Of a stretch of DNA of 64,000 nt, positions 42,226 through 52,897 are shown piece by piece; positions within the stretch are counted from its first letter, which is position 1, and the number at the start of each line of letters is the position of its first letter. The stretch covers positions 310,001 to 374,000 of the forward strand of contig NZ_JBBPEV010000001.1 of NCBI RefSeq assembly GCF_038069945.1, written 5' to 3'. Under the pieces are notes generated by a model. That model ran no database searches, was not told the DNA's origin, and worked only from the letters and a program-made list of their open reading frames with translations. A program made the translations under genes and the position numbers. This DNA comes from Aquabacterium sp. A3. Its GTDB lineage: Bacteria; Pseudomonadota; Gammaproteobacteria; Burkholderiales; Burkholderiaceae_C.

Positions 42226-43578
42226 TCAACGGACGTCGCGGTCGCGACTGCGGCTGCCGTCACGAGAACGCGCATCGGGCACCACCGGCGCCGTAGAGCT
42301 CGGCAGCGAAGACATGCCGTCATTGCCTGCGGGCGCTTGCGTCGGCGCCGGCGCACCGGCGGACTGCATCAACTTGTCCAGCGGCAGGTACAAGAGGTTG
42401 TTACCCTGCCGAGAATCCACCAGCACCTTGCTGACATTGCTGTAGATCTGTTGCATCGCGTCGATGTAGAGGCGGTCTCGCGTCACACCCGGGGCTTTTT
42501 GGTACTCGGCCAACACCGACTTGAAGCGCTGCGAATCACCCTCTGCCTGAGCCACCACACGTGCGGCATAACCAGCGGCCTCTTCGCGCAAGCGCGCTGC
42601 GGTGCCCTGGGCCTTGGGGATCACCTCGTTGGCGTAGGCCTGGCCTTCATTCTTGAGGCGCTCGCGGTCAGCGCCGGCCTTGAAGGCGTCGTCGAACGCC
42701 GCCTGCACCTGTTCTGGGGCCTGCACGCTTTGCACGTTCACGTTAGAGATCAGCACGCCCGCCTTGATCTTGTTGACCTGGGCTTGAATCGATTTGACGA
42801 GCTCGGTGGCGATGGCGTCGCGCTGCTCATACAACACGGAGTCCATGGTGCTGGTGCCAACGATTTCTCGCACCGCAGACTCGGCTGCCTGCAACACGGC
42901 CTCGTCGGGGCTGCGGTTCTCGAACAGGTAATCCCGGGCGTCGCTGAGCCGGTACTGCACGGTGAAGCGAATGTCCACGATGTTTTCGTCGCGGGTCAGC
43001 ATGAAGCTGTCGCGCAGCCCCGTGCTTTGAACCACCGAGTTGTTGCCCACCTCCACCGATCGCAGTTGGGTGAGGTTGACGACCTCGTGCTGCTGGAATG
43101 GGTAAGGCGCACGCCAGCGAAGACCTGCCTCCACCGTGTGGCTGAAGCGCCCGAACGTGAGCACCACGCCCTGCTGCCCTTCCTGAACGATGAAGATGCC
43201 GCTTCCAGCCCACACCAGCGCCACCAGCCCCACCACCACCCCGATGCCGATGCCGGCACTGCGCGGATCGGGGCTCATGCTGCCGCCAGGCCCCTGATCT
43301 TGACCGCCGCCGCCATCACGCCCGGAAAACACGCCACTGAGCTTGCGATTGAAATCACGCCACAACTCATCGAGATCGGGCGGGCCGTCGTTGCGGTTGT
43401 TGTAAATGGCTTGCCCGGTCTGCAACGGATCGCGCCCGACCCGCAAGGCGTCGGTCACCTTCCAGGCCAGCCGACGCATCACACTCAAGGACAACTGGGC
43501 CGCCAAAGCCACCACATGCAGGGCTTTGGGCAGCGGCGGCACCGACCGCCGGTTTTCAGCTTGAGAAGACAGGTTCAT
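42226..43578 (-). CDS. hflK: HflK, FtsH-modulating SPFH protein
   Basis: 450-residue partner of HflC. The DLDELWRDFNRKLSG motif, a Gly/Asp-rich linker, a membrane helix at about 109-129 and the SPFH domain (QEGQQGVVLTFGRFSHT) are in family order; the C-terminal coiled part ends with a proline- and arginine-rich tail. About 64 residues precede the usual N-terminal motif, longer than most homologues. ATG overlaps the hflX stop as ATGA, which supports this start. Confidence 0.94.
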   Translation of the reverse strand: MNLSSQAENRRSVPPLPKALHVVALAAQLSLSVMRRLAWKVTDALRVGRDPLQTGQAIYNNRNDGPPDLDELWRDFNRKLSGVFSGRDGGGGQDQGPGGSMSPDPRSAGIGIGVVVGLVALVWAGSGIFIVQEGQQGVVLTFGRFSHTVEAGLRWRAPYPFQQHEVVNLTQLRSVEVGNNSVVQSTGLRDSFMLTRDENIVDIRFTVQYRLSDARDYLFENRSPDEAVLQAAESAVREIVGTSTMDSVLYEQRDAIATELVKSIQAQVNKIKAGVLISNVNVQSVQAPEQVQAAFDDAFKAGADRERLKNEGQAYANEVIPKAQGTAARLREEAAGYAARVVAQAEGDSQRFKSVLAEYQKAPGVTRDRLYIDAMQQIYSNVSKVLVDSRQGNNLLYLPLDKLMQSAGAPAPTQAPAGNDGMSSLPSSTAPVVPDARSRDGSRSRDRDVR

Positions 43579-44870
43579 GTTCGGATGGGAGGTTGAAGGA
43601 CACCAGCCTCCGGGCTGGTCAGGACATCTGTGGCATTGTGCCTGTCAAAACGCGGATCTCGCGCTTGAGGGGACATCTCCGCACGACTCAAACGGTCTAC
43701 GGCCCAATCGGCAATGACCTGCCTCAAGGTATCAAGCCCCTGCCCGTCACGGGCACTGACAAAGACACGAGGCACCTCATCACGGCTGGGCAATTCGTAG
43801 CTGTCTTGCACATGCAAGGGGCGCTGGCACTCGGGCAGCAAGTCCACCTTGTTGAACACCAGCACCTGAGGCACCTGCCCGGCGCCGATCTCATTGAGCA
43901 CCCGCAGCACTTCGGACAGTTGCTCCTCCAGCACGGGGCTGGCGGCATCGACCACGTGCAACAGCACATCGGCCTCGGCAGCTTCTTGCAAGGTGGCTTC
44001 GAACGATTCAACAAGGGTGTGCGGCAGATCGCGGATGAACCCCACGGTATCCGACACCGTGATGCTGCGCCCCACTTCGGCGACATAAAGCTGGCGCGTG
44101 GTGGTGTCCAGCGTGGCAAACAACTGGTCGGCGGCGTAACTCGACGCCTTGGTCAAGGCATTGAACAGGGTGGACTTGCCCGCGTTGGTGTAGCCAACGA
44201 GTGACACCCTGAACGTGCCCGCACGCTCGCGAGAGCGCCGTTGGGTATTGCGTTGACGCTTGACCTTGATGAGCCGCTCTTTGAGCGACTTGATCTTCTG
44301 GTCGATCATGCGTCGGTCCAGTTCGATCTGGGTTTCGCCTGGCCCACCGCGATGCCCCACCCCGCCACGCTGACGCTCAAGGTGAGACCACCGGCGCACA
44401 AGGCGCGTAGACAGGTATTCGAGACGGGCCAGTTCGACCTGAAGCTTGCCCTCGTGACTGCGCGCTCTGGCGCCGAAAATTTCGAGGATCAATCCGATGC
44501 GGTCCAGCACTTCGACGCCCAGGTGGCGCTCCAGATTGCGCTGCTGCGCAGGCGACAACGCCTGGTCGAATATCACCGCCTGCGCCTGGTAGAGGGTCAC
44601 CAGTTGCTTGATTTCGTCGGCTTTGCCCGACCCGACAAACAAGGCGGGGTCAGGTGCGCGCCGCTTGGCAGTGACGCGGGCGATGGGGGCGTCCCCCGCA
44701 GACTGGGCCAGCAACGCCAGTTCGTCCAGGGTGGGATCGAATGACGACGACGGTCCGAGGTCGACCCCCACCAGGATGACTTGGGGGGCTTGCAATCCGG
44801 TGTTCCGCGTCGTTGGAACGACCGCGGCAGCATCACCGGATTGCGAATGAGCAGTGTGTGTGGTGCTCAC
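43575..44870 (-). CDS. hflX: GTPase HflX
   Basis: 431-residue ribosome-associated GTPase that can split ribosomes under stress. The N-terminal HflX domain has VGSGKADEI and [15 protein letters not shown]; the G domain has P-loop [11 protein letters not shown] and [14 protein letters not shown] start overlaps the hfq stop as GTGA, the usual hfq-hflX coupling. Confidence 0.96.
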   Translation of the reverse strand: MSTTHTAHSQSGDAAAVVPTTRNTGLQAPQVILVGVDLGPSSSFDPTLDELALLAQSAGDAPIARVTAKRRAPDPALFVGSGKADEIKQLVTLYQAQAVIFDQALSPAQQRNLERHLGVEVLDRIGLILEIFGARARSHEGKLQVELARLEYLSTRLVRRWSHLERQRGGVGHRGGPGETQIELDRRMIDQKIKSLKERLIKVKRQRNTQRRSRERAGTFRVSLVGYTNAGKSTLFNALTKASSYAADQLFATLDTTTRQLYVAEVGRSITVSDTVGFIRDLPHTLVESFEATLQEAAEADVLLHVVDAASPVLEEQLSEVLRVLNEIGAGQVPQVLVFNKVDLLPECQRPLHVQDSYELPSRDEVPRVFVSARDGQGLDTLRQVIADWAVDRLSRAEMSPQARDPRFDRHNATDVLTSPEAGVLQPPIRT

Positions 44871-45106
44871 CCTTCGTTGGCTTCACCGGCGTGGAAGTTG
44901 ACCGCACGGCCGGGCACAACGGTGGAGATGGCATGCTTGTAAACCATCTGAGTGACGGTGTTGCGCAGCAGCACCACGTATTGGTCGAAGGACTCGATGT
45001 GCCCTTGCAGCTTGATGCCATTGACCAGGTAGATGGACACTGGCACGTGCTCACGACGCAGAAGGTTCAGGAAGGGGTCTTGTAGAAGTTGCCCTTTGTT
45101 GCTCAC
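44867..45106 (-). CDS. hfq: RNA chaperone Hfq
   Basis: 79-residue Sm-like hexameric chaperone that pairs small RNAs with mRNAs. It starts [20 protein letters not shown] and has the proximal-face residues Tyr56, Lys57, His58 (YKHAIST) and Gln9. Short C terminus (GEANEG), as in beta-proteobacteria. The GTG at 45106 has GGAG six bases upstream; a longer reading to 45142 is rejected. First gene of hfq-hflX-hflK-hflC. Confidence 0.97.
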   Translation of the reverse strand: MSNKGQLLQDPFLNLLRREHVPVSIYLVNGIKLQGHIESFDQYVVLLRNTVTQMVYKHAISTVVPGRAVNFHAGEANEG

Positions 45107-45112
45107 GATATG

Positions 45113-45116
45113 CTCC
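45113..45116 (-). promoter_or_regulatory. Shine-Dalgarno that fixes the hfq GTG start
   Basis: GGAG on the minus strand, six bases before GTG at 45106. It decides against the in-frame codon at 45142. Confidence 0.75.
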
Positions 45117-45161
45117 GTGTTGAAAAGTTTCAGAGATGCCACCTTAACACAGGCGGGTGCG

Positions 45162-45182
45162 CCCAGGGTTTCTCCCCCTGGG
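45162..45182 (-). promoter_or_regulatory. Perfect 7-bp hairpin in the der-hfq intergenic region
   Basis: CCCAGGG and CCCTGGG are separated by seven bases. No T-run follows in either direction. It lies between the der terminator and the hfq start and may be part of the hfq leader. Confidence 0.45.
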
Positions 45183-45193
45183 ATAAACGGTCA

Positions 45194-45223
45194 AAAAGTG
45201 TGAAGCCTCCAAGAGCGGCTTCA
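45194..45223 (-). terminator. Terminator at the end of der
   Basis: Minus strand: TGAAGCC (including the der stop), nine-base loop, GGCTTCA, then ACAC and TTTTT. The four-base gap before the T-run makes it imperfect. Confidence 0.55.
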
Positions 45224-46561
45224 GTTTTTGTCGTCGAAGGGGTTGTGCCCGGACTTCATCTCGATGCGCAAGGGCGTCCCCTGCAGCTTGAAGTGCTCGC
45301 GGAAGCGGCTTTCGAGGTACCGTTTGTAGGCGTCCGTGACGTGCTCCAGCGCGTTGCCATGGATCACGATGATGGGCGGGTTTTGTCCGCCCTGGTGGGC
45401 ATAGCGCAACTTGGGGCGCACGACGCCGGCACGCTTGGGTTGCTGATAGGCCACCGCCTCGGACAACAATCGGGTCAAGACAGGCGTCGGCATCTTGCGC
45501 GTGGCAGACGACCAGGCATCGCCCAGCGCTTTCCACAGCGGCCCCAGACCCTGACGCTTGATGGCCGAGATGTGCAGCACCTGGGCGAACTTCAGGAAGG
45601 ACAGACGGTGCTCGATGGAGCGCTGCAGCATCTCACGTTGATAGCTGTCAACCGCATCCCACTTGTTGACCGCCACCACCACGGCACGTCCGGTTTCGTG
45701 GATGTAGCCTGCGATGTGCGCATCTTGCTCGGTGATGCCCTGGGTGGCGTCCACCAGCAGCAGAACCACGTGAGCATCGGAGATGGCCTGGAGTGTCTTG
45801 ACCACCGAGAATTTCTCGATGGCCTCAAAAACCTTGCCTTTGCGCCTGAGGCCGGCGGTGTCGATGAGTTCGTAACGCTGTCCTTGCCGCTCAAACGGCA
45901 CGGTGATGGCGTCACGGGTGGTGCCAGGCAGGTCAAACGCCACCAGGCGCTCTTCGCCCAGCCACGTGTTGATCAGGGTGGACTTGCCCACGTTGGGTCG
46001 GCCAGCAACGGCCAGCCGGATGGGGCGCTCAGCACTGCCATCGGCCAGGTCATCGTCTTCTTCGGGCTCGGGGATGTCCTCCAGCGCCAACTCCAGCAGG
46101 CTGCGCATACCCTGGCCGTGGGCGGCCGAAACCGCCAGGGGCTCGCCGATCCCCAGTTCGTGGAACTCGGCCAACTGAGGCGCCTCTTGCATGCCTTCTG
46201 CTTTGTTGGCAACCAGCAGGACCTTCTTGCGAGAAGCGCGCAGGTAGTTGGCGATGTCATGGTCCTGCGCTGACAGGCCCAGCCGCGCATCCACCACGAA
46301 CATGACGACGTCGGCCTCCGCCACGGCCTGCCGTGTCTGCTTGGCCATTTCCTGAAAAATGCCGGACTTGCAATCAGGCTCGAAGCCCCCGGTATCGATC
46401 ACGATGAACTCGCGCTGCCCCTGCCGACCTTCACCGTAGTGACGATCACGCGTCAGCCCGGCGAAATCAGCCACGATGGCATCGCGGCTCTTGGTCAGCC
46501 GGTTGAAAAGGGTCGACTTGCCGACGTTCGGGCGCCCGACCAGCGCGATGACAGGTTTCAT
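45221..46561 (-). CDS. der: Ribosome biogenesis GTPase Der (EngA)
   Basis: 446-residue essential GTPase with two tandem G domains for 50S assembly. Both P-loops are seen: [12 protein letters not shown] at the N terminus and [13 protein letters not shown] near 187, plus a C-terminal KH-like domain ending [11 protein letters not shown]. Start ATG has AAGGACTC upstream. Lies after bamB, as in many proteobacteria. Confidence 0.97.
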   Translation of the reverse strand: MKPVIALVGRPNVGKSTLFNRLTKSRDAIVADFAGLTRDRHYGEGRQGQREFIVIDTGGFEPDCKSGIFQEMAKQTRQAVAEADVVMFVVDARLGLSAQDHDIANYLRASRKKVLLVANKAEGMQEAPQLAEFHELGIGEPLAVSAAHGQGMRSLLELALEDIPEPEEDDDLADGSAERPIRLAVAGRPNVGKSTLINTWLGEERLVAFDLPGTTRDAITVPFERQGQRYELIDTAGLRRKGKVFEAIEKFSVVKTLQAISDAHVVLLLVDATQGITEQDAHIAGYIHETGRAVVVAVNKWDAVDSYQREMLQRSIEHRLSFLKFAQVLHISAIKRQGLGPLWKALGDAWSSATRKMPTPVLTRLLSEAVAYQQPKRAGVVRPKLRYAHQGGQNPPIIVIHGNALEHVTDAYKRYLESRFREHFKLQGTPLRIEMKSGHNPFDDKN

Positions 46562-46587
46562 GAGTCCTTCAGCAGCCCCTCAGGGCA

Positions 46588-47730
46588 TCAATTCAAACGC
46601 AGGGCCAGCATGGAGCCCTTGCGTGTGGCCACCAAGAGCATGTCCCGGTGGACCAGTGGAGCACCCGCAAGTGGCGCATCGAGCTCATAACGAGCCACCG
46701 TGCGCCCATCCTCCAGCGACAGCACGTGCAGATAGCCTTGATCGTCTGCGGCGGCCACATGGCTGCCCCACATCACAGGCGTGGACAGCCCGCGTCGTGC
46801 AAAGCGGTCAACACGCCATTGCAACTGACCGTTCTCCATGGTCCATGCCGACAAACGGTCGGCCCCATCGGCGCCAACCACCATGCGCTCATCGGCGGCC
46901 ACACCGCGGATGCCCGACTGAGGACGAGACCAGCGAACCGAGCCGCGATTGAGCTCGAGGCAGGCCACAGACAGCTGGAAGGTGCGAACACAGGCTTCGT
47001 CATCGGCACGTGCCAGCGGGCCGACAAGGTCGGCCAGCCGCTCGACCTCGTTGGTGCCACGAGGCGTGCCCACGTTCACATCAAAGCGCACTGTGCCGCG
47101 CGTGGGGTCGAGGCCCACCAGGCGCGATCCTTGGCCAACGAGCAAGGTGTCACGGAACGCAGCCAGTATGCCGCGCGTGGCCAGTGCCAGGGTGTCACCG
47201 CCCGGCCGCTGGTACTGCCACAGCCACCGCCCGTCCACGGCGTCATACGCCCGGACCTGGCGGTCCAGCATCATGATGAACACCCGCTCGCCAGCCACCA
47301 AGGGCGGCGTCGTGACGCGCCCCGGCAAAGGCTGACGCCACAGCAGTTTGCCCTGGTCGAGCACCAGCAGTTCATTGGCTTCGGACACCACGGCCGCGCG
47401 ACGTCCATCGGTGCCCACACCGGCAGAGATGGACGCACCAAGTGCAGCACGCCAGCGCTCGGCACCGGTCATGGCGTCCCATGCCACCACCTCGCCGCGG
47501 TCACTGGTCAGGGCCACGGTGTTGTCGATCAGCACGGGGGTGAGATCGGCCGAGGTGGAGTCAACTCGCTGCTGCCACACCACGCTGACACGCGCTGAAG
47601 GCTGAAAGCTTTCAAGCTTGGCCGGCTCAGGTTTGCTGGAGCCACAGGCTGTCAGCACCAGGGTGGCCCCCGCCAAGGACACCGCCCAACCACCAAAACG
47701 CGCCCACGACGCTCGCTGCTTGTGCATCAT
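46588..47730 (-). CDS. bamB: Outer membrane assembly lipoprotein BamB
   Basis: 380-residue eight-bladed beta-propeller lipoprotein of the BAM complex. Lipobox LTAC with Cys29 as lipidation site after a basic n-region. Repeated W-rich PQQ-like strands (WDAMTGAERWRAALGA, YDAVDGRWLWQYQRPGG) give the propeller. GGAG precedes ATG-ATG at 47730. Placed between yfgM and der. Confidence 0.95.
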   Translation of the reverse strand: MMHKQRASWARFGGWAVSLAGATLVLTACGSSKPEPAKLESFQPSARVSVVWQQRVDSTSADLTPVLIDNTVALTSDRGEVVAWDAMTGAERWRAALGASISAGVGTDGRRAAVVSEANELLVLDQGKLLWRQPLPGRVTTPPLVAGERVFIMMLDRQVRAYDAVDGRWLWQYQRPGGDTLALATRGILAAFRDTLLVGQGSRLVGLDPTRGTVRFDVNVGTPRGTNEVERLADLVGPLARADDEACVRTFQLSVACLELNRGSVRWSRPQSGIRGVAADERMVVGADGADRLSAWTMENGQLQWRVDRFARRGLSTPVMWGSHVAAADDQGYLHVLSLEDGRTVARYELDAPLAGAPLVHRDMLLVATRKGSMLALRLN

Positions 47731-47742
47731 CTGTGGCTCCGA

Positions 47743-48411
47743 TCAGGACGCGGCCGGTGGGACAGGACTCGATTGGGGCGCATGGCCCAGCGCGGTCAGC
47801 TTGCCTTCAATCAGGCGCCGGTATTCGACCGTGGGATCCATGGCTTGCCACGCAGCCTGGTAGGCCTTCACCGCTTCATCGGTTTTGCCTTGTGCTTGCA
47901 GGATATCGCCTCGGCGGTCATCGGCCAGGGCGGTGAACTCGTCCGGCAACTTGGCCTCCAGGGTCTTGAGGGCTTCGTCGTGCTGTTTGGCGTCCAGTTG
48001 GGCCCCTGCCAGTCGCAGCCGAGCGATGGCCACCAAGTCAGGATTCTTGCCATGGTCAACCAGCCATTGGAGGGTTTCGCGCACGCGCTCTTCCTGGGCG
48101 GATTCAACCGCCATGCGGGCGGCCAGCAAGGCGCCTTGCTCGGCATAGGTGGTTCCGGCGTACTGATCTTTCAGGTCCAGAAACGCCTGGCGTACTTTAT
48201 CGGCCTGCCCGGACTGGGCCGCACGGTCCATTTCTTCGTACAGGCCGGCGGCACCCTCCGCGCGCTGTTGCTGCCAGTAGAGGTAGCCGGTCCATGCCGC
48301 GTAAGCGGCCAGCACCAGCACCAAGCCCCAGGTGATCAGGTTGCCGTATTGCTTCCAGAAATGCTTGACCTGGTCAAGCTGCTCCTGCTGTTCTGAATCG
48401 AAAGTGGCCAT
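47743..48411 (-). CDS. yfgM: YfgM-like tetratricopeptide membrane protein
   Basis: 222-residue protein with a cytoplasmic start (MATFDSEQQEQLDQVKHFW), one helix (about 25-45, LITWGLVLVLAAYAAWTGYL) and a periplasmic TPR domain (DUF2133-like). In E. coli YfgM joins PpiD at the Sec translocon and has been tied to stress regulation. The ATG at 48411 has AAGG upstream; the codon at 48441 is less likely. Gene sits between hisS and bamB, its standard place. Confidence 0.88.
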   Translation of the reverse strand: MATFDSEQQEQLDQVKHFWKQYGNLITWGLVLVLAAYAAWTGYLYWQQQRAEGAAGLYEEMDRAAQSGQADKVRQAFLDLKDQYAGTTYAEQGALLAARMAVESAQEERVRETLQWLVDHGKNPDLVAIARLRLAGAQLDAKQHDEALKTLEAKLPDEFTALADDRRGDILQAQGKTDEAVKAYQAAWQAMDPTVEYRRLIEGKLTALGHAPQSSPVPPAAS

Positions 48412-48456
48412 GTGCGCTTGCCTTGCGGCGTGTGAGTTCAATGACTGAAGTGACGA

Positions 48457-49758
48457 TTATGACTGCGTGGCAGCCTTGAGGTCGTCGGCCCAGGTGGTCA
48501 GCGACGACAGATCTTGGGCAACTTGCTGCCCCCCGTCCCGCAGCGGTTTGATGGTCACTTGCCCTTGGGCCAGCTCGTCGGGGCCAAACACCAAGGCGAA
48601 ACGGGCGCCACTGGCGTCCGCCTTTTTGAACTGTGACTTGACGCTGGGGGGACCGTCCTTGCCCAGGGGGTGTTGCTGAACGCACACGCCTGCATCGCGC
48701 AGGTTCTCCAATGTCTGGAGCACTTGCGCCATGGGCGCACCTGCCATGACCACGGCATAGGCATCGGGGGCCACAGAGGGCGAGGACGCACCGACCTCCT
48801 GCAGCAGCAGCAACAGGCGCTCCATGCCCAGACCCCAGCCCACGGCGGGGGCGGGCTTGCCCCCCAGCTGTTCGATGAGCCCGTCATACCGACCACCGCC
48901 ACAGACCGTGCCCTGAGCACCCAGGCGGTCGGTGACCCACTCGAACACCGTGAGGTTGTAGTAGTCCATGCCCCGAACGAGTCGGGGATTGATTTCGTAA
49001 GGCACCCCCACGGCATCCAGTGCATCACGCACCGCACGCAGGTGCGTCACAGATTCGTCGCCCAGAAAATCCATCAGCTTGGGCGCGGCCTCCACGATGG
49101 CCTGCATCGCCGGGTTCTTGGTGTCCAGGATGCGCAGTGGATTGCTGTGCAAACGCCTTCTTGCGTCGTCATCGAGTTGGTCTGCATGGGCCTCCAGATG
49201 ACGGATGAGCGCCTCGCGATGGGCCAGGCGCTCAGCAGGCTGTCCCAGGCTGTTGAGCTGCAAACACACGTCTTTGCCCACGGCCAGCCCGAGGTCTCGC
49301 CACAGCGCTGCGGTCATGAGGATGACTTCCGCATCCACATCAGGTCCCGGAAAACCCAGGACTTCGGCCCCCACCTGATGGAACTGCCGATACCGACCTT
49401 TCTGAGGCCGCTCATGGCGGAACATGGGGCCGATGTAATAAAGACGCCGCCCACCTTCGTAGAGAAAGTTGTGCTCGTTCATGGCACGAACCACGCCTGC
49501 AGTGCCCTCGGGCCGCAAGGTGAGTCGATCGCCATTGAGGCTGTCCTCGAATGAGTACATCTCTTTTTCGACGATGTCGGTGACCTCACCCAGGCCGCGC
49601 ACAAACAAGGCCGTGGGTTCAACGATGGGCGTGCGAACATTGTGGTAACCGTAGCGACGCATGAGGCGGCGCACGGTGTCTTCCAGCCACTCCCACCGCG
49701 CCGAATCGGGCGGCAGGATGTCGTTCATGCCTTTGATGGCCTTGAGTTGTTCTGCCAT
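48457..49758 (-). CDS. hisS: Histidyl-tRNA synthetase
   Basis: 433-residue class II synthetase. Motif 1 region at the N terminus ([15 protein letters not shown]), motif 2 [11 protein letters not shown], histidine-specific [15 protein letters not shown] and an anticodon-binding C-terminal domain. Length normal. Distinct from hisZ in this window, which is a regulatory paralogue. Confidence 0.97.
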   Translation of the reverse strand: MAEQLKAIKGMNDILPPDSARWEWLEDTVRRLMRRYGYHNVRTPIVEPTALFVRGLGEVTDIVEKEMYSFEDSLNGDRLTLRPEGTAGVVRAMNEHNFLYEGGRRLYYIGPMFRHERPQKGRYRQFHQVGAEVLGFPGPDVDAEVILMTAALWRDLGLAVGKDVCLQLNSLGQPAERLAHREALIRHLEAHADQLDDDARRRLHSNPLRILDTKNPAMQAIVEAAPKLMDFLGDESVTHLRAVRDALDAVGVPYEINPRLVRGMDYYNLTVFEWVTDRLGAQGTVCGGGRYDGLIEQLGGKPAPAVGWGLGMERLLLLLQEVGASSPSVAPDAYAVVMAGAPMAQVLQTLENLRDAGVCVQQHPLGKDGPPSVKSQFKKADASGARFALVFGPDELAQGQVTIKPLRDGGQQVAQDLSSLTTWADDLKAATQS

Positions 49759-49775
49759 GGAATAGATAGGCCTGT

Positions 49776-51047
49776 TCAGGCTGCAGAAGAAGTCGATGCT
49801 GCGCCGAAGCGGCGCTCGATGTAGTTTTCCACCACGGCCTGGAATTCGGCCGCAATGCCCTCCCCACGCAGCGTCATGGCCTTTTCGCCATCAATGAACA
49901 CGGGGGCGGCAGGTGCTTCACCGGTGCCTGGCAAGCTGATGCCGATGTCAGCGTGCTTGCTTTCTCCGGGGCCATTGACGATGCAGCCCATCACGGCCAC
50001 TTTGAGGCCTTCAACACCAGGGTATTGCGCACGCCAGACCGGCATTTGGGCGCGCAGAAAATCGTCAATCTGTTTGGCCAGCTCCTGGAACGTGGTGCTG
50101 GTGGTGCGGCCGCAGCCCGGGCAGGCCGTGACGCTGGGCACGAAGGCACGCAAGCCCAGCGCCTGCAGGATCTCGAGCGCCACGACGACCTCCTGGGTGC
50201 GGGCCTCGCCAGGTTGTGGTGTCAGCGACACCCGAATGGTGTCGCCAATGCCCTCCTGCAACAGGATGGACAGCGCCGTGGCCGAAGCGACCGTGCCCTT
50301 GGTGCCCATGCCAGCCTCGGTCAACCCCAGGTGCAGCGGGTGACGACAACGGCGAGCCAGTGCCCGGTAAACCGAGATCAGATCCTGCACGCCGCTGACC
50401 TTGCAAGACAAGATGACCTGCTCAGGCGCCATGCCCAGCTCACACGCCATGCGAGCCGACTCCAGGGCAGAAGTCACCAACGCCTGATACATGACCTGTT
50501 TGGTGTCCCAGGGCTGCGCGCGCCGGCCGTTTTCGTCCATGAGGCTGGACATGAGTTCCTGGTCCAGGCTGCCCCAGTTGACACCGATGCGCACCACCTT
50601 GTCATGGCGCAGCGCAGCTTCGATCATCTGCGCAAATTGCCTGTCCTTCTTGTCGCCTTTGCCCACGTTGCCAGGGTTGATGCGGTACTTGGACAGGGCT
50701 TCGGCACAGGCCGGATGATCGGTCAGCAGTCGGTGGCCGTTGTAGTGAAAATCGCCGACCAGCGGCACGTCAATGCCCATGCGATCAAGTTGATCGCGGA
50801 TGTGTGGCACCGCCTCGGCCGCCTCAGGCGTGTTGACGGTGATGCGCACCATCTCGGAGCCAGCCAGCGCCAGCTCCTTGACCTGAATGGCCGTCCCGAT
50901 CACGTCCACGGTGTCGGTGTTGGTCATGGACTGCACGCGCACAGGCGCGTCGCCGCCCACCGTGACCACGCGACTGCCCCAGACCACACGGGCCTGCAGT
51001 GCCCGGCGGGGTTCGGGCGATGCGACTTCGATCAGATCAGCAGACAT
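49776..51047 (-). CDS. ispG: 4-hydroxy-3-methylbut-2-enyl-diphosphate synthase
   Basis: 423-residue [4Fe-4S] enzyme of the MEP pathway. N-terminal barrel with [15 protein letters not shown]-terminal iron-sulfur domain with CPGCGRTT and [15 protein letters not shown] carrying the cluster cysteines. Starts two bases after the rodZ stop; a longer reading to 51263 overlaps rodZ and lacks family similarity. Confidence 0.97.
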   Translation of the reverse strand: MSADLIEVASPEPRRALQARVVWGSRVVTVGGDAPVRVQSMTNTDTVDVIGTAIQVKELALAGSEMVRITVNTPEAAEAVPHIRDQLDRMGIDVPLVGDFHYNGHRLLTDHPACAEALSKYRINPGNVGKGDKKDRQFAQMIEAALRHDKVVRIGVNWGSLDQELMSSLMDENGRRAQPWDTKQVMYQALVTSALESARMACELGMAPEQVILSCKVSGVQDLISVYRALARRCRHPLHLGLTEAGMGTKGTVASATALSILLQEGIGDTIRVSLTPQPGEARTQEVVVALEILQALGLRAFVPSVTACPGCGRTTSTTFQELAKQIDDFLRAQMPVWRAQYPGVEGLKVAVMGCIVNGPGESKHADIGISLPGTGEAPAAPVFIDGEKAMTLRGEGIAAEFQAVVENYIERRFGAASTSSAA

Positions 51048-51049
51048 GT

Positions 51050-51997
51050 TCACTCGCTTCGAGGCAAGGTCAAACGGGCCACATTGTTGCGCACATGCGG
51101 CGCCAGATCGGTCACCTGGCCCGCCACGATGACGCGCACGCCCTCGGCATTGCCAATGACGGCCTCGATGGGAGGCGCGCCCATGAGGTCCACGGTTTCG
51201 CCAGCGGCCATCAGGCGTGAGAAGAGCTTGCGTCCGCCCTGTGTCTCGGTCAACTCGACCCAACTCGGCTGGGTGGCTTCCAGGCGAACCGACACTTCCG
51301 AGAGTGACCCAGCCTCAGCCACCGTCTCGGCCATCTGGACGACCACCGGGACGACCGGCTGAACGACGGTCGACACGACCGGCTCGCTGGCTGCCAGTGG
51401 CGCTTGAACATTCTGGGGCAGCGCGCTCGCCGTGGGGGTGATCGCAGCCGTCACGGCTGGCGCTGGTGGCACCACGATGGTCTGCACCGGCGACGATGAC
51501 GTCACCGTTGAATCGGACGTCCACCAGGCCGCTGGCCCTTCCCATGCCTCAGGCCACCACCAGACCAGCACGGCGGCCAACAAAATGCACAGGGGCCAGA
51601 ACCACTTTCGCTTGAGCAAATCCGAGACGCCACTGCCCACGCCTCGAACCGAGAACAAGGCGGTGGCACCGGGCTGGGGCAAGGGCTGATTCAGCGGCGC
51701 GTGTTCATCATGCAGGCGCGCCGGCTGTGCCGGCGGCAACGCCGCCATCACCGGGGACGGGTCCATGCGCAGGGTTCGGCACACGGTCTGTGCCAGCGCA
51801 CGCGTGAAATTGGCATCGCCCAGGGCCGTCAGGTCGCCGGCTTCCAGCGCCTGGATCTTGGCGGGCACCACCTTGATGATCGACGACAAAACCTCAATGG
51901 AGAGCCCTTGGCGCTCTCGCTCCACACGCAACTGCTCACCGGCGCTGCGCTGCGACTCGTCTTGCTGACGCAATGCAGTGAATCCGGCCTCAGTCAT
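51050..51997 (-). CDS. rodZ: RodZ-like cytoskeleton/cell-shape protein
   Basis: 315-residue bitopic protein. N-terminal Xre-type helix-turn-helix (about 15-85, [20 protein letters not shown]), used in RodZ to bind MreB, a cytoplasmic linker, one helix (about 145-165, [17 protein letters not shown]) and a periplasmic DUF4115 domain. The linker is Pro/Thr/Val-rich with low complexity. ATG overlaps the pilW stop by eight bases. Location before ispG is conserved. Confidence 0.88.
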   Translation of the reverse strand: MTEAGFTALRQQDESQRSAGEQLRVERERQGLSIEVLSSIIKVVPAKIQALEAGDLTALGDANFTRALAQTVCRTLRMDPSPVMAALPPAQPARLHDEHAPLNQPLPQPGATALFSVRGVGSGVSDLLKRKWFWPLCILLAAVLVWWWPEAWEGPAAWWTSDSTVTSSSPVQTIVVPPAPAVTAAITPTASALPQNVQAPLAASEPVVSTVVQPVVPVVVQMAETVAEAGSLSEVSVRLEATQPSWVELTETQGGRKLFSRLMAAGETVDLMGAPPIEAVIGNAEGVRVIVAGQVTDLAPHVRNNVARLTLPRSE

Positions 51998-52841
51998 CGA
52001 AACGCCCCAACTCGAAAGCGGTTGTTTCCCGGGCATTCGGGAAGCGACTGCGCATCTGAGCACCCAGTTCGTTGCGCGCCTCCAGGTTCCCCAGTCGGTG
52101 TTCGATCCGGGCCGCCAGCCACAGAGACTCTGCCGTCACCTGCTCTTGCACATTGTTGACGCGTCGGATGTAGAACCGGGCACGATCAAGTTCACCGCGG
52201 CGCAGCAGCACCGACGCGAGGTTGTACGCGGTGGCTGGGTTGGCCGTGTTGATCTCGTAAGCGCTCAGCAAGGATTTTTCTGCCTCGGCAAACAGCCCCG
52301 CCCTCATCTGACAAACGCCTCGGGCCAGCCAGGTGCGGCTGGCATCCATGCTCTGGGGAAACCTCAGGGCGCGCTCAAACAGACCATCCGCCTCTGCGAA
52401 TCGGCTCTGGTTGCACAAAAACCAGGCGTAGTTGTGCATCACGCTGCCGTTGCTGGGCTCCAGGTCCAGGGCCTGTCGATACGCCGATTCAGCACGTCCG
52501 GCGTCACCCAGCGCGTCGTAAATCAGCGCCCGCATTTCATGCGTCGCCGCCAGGCGCGGATCAATGGACTCGGCTTGCTTGACTTCGTCAAGCGCGGTTG
52601 TGAACTGGCCCTTGGCGTAATAGGTGGCGGCCAACTCAAGTCGAATGCGGGCACGACGCCTGACTTCCGAGTCGTCTGAGGCGGTGGGCAAATCAGCGCG
52701 CGGCGTGTAGCGCACCTGGTTGCTGTTCATGGACGCAGAGGAGGCGCCGCCTTCCACAGGCACCTGCACGCACGCTGCCAACGCCAGGATGGACAGCAAC
52801 AAACCGCTCAGCGTGAAGGTGCGAAAAAGCGACGAGATCAT
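51990..52841 (-). CDS. pilW: Type IV pilus biogenesis lipoprotein PilW (PilF), TPR
   Basis: 283-residue outer-membrane TPR lipoprotein that assists the pilus secretin. Lipobox LAAC, Cys24; six TPR-like units fill about 60-270 (LELAATYYAKGQFTTALDEV is one). The ATG at 52841 has AAGGAG eight bases upstream, which decides it over 52901. No other pilus gene is in the window. Confidence 0.9.
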   Translation of the reverse strand: MISSLFRTFTLSGLLLSILALAACVQVPVEGGASSASMNSNQVRYTPRADLPTASDDSEVRRRARIRLELAATYYAKGQFTTALDEVKQAESIDPRLAATHEMRALIYDALGDAGRAESAYRQALDLEPSNGSVMHNYAWFLCNQSRFAEADGLFERALRFPQSMDASRTWLARGVCQMRAGLFAEAEKSLLSAYEINTANPATAYNLASVLLRRGELDRARFYIRRVNNVQEQVTAESLWLAARIEHRLGNLEARNELGAQMRSRFPNARETTAFELGRFDD

Positions 52842-52897
52842 GCGCAGTCTCCTTTGTTGTGGGTACACACATCCGCTGCCTGCCGGCAACACGGGCA

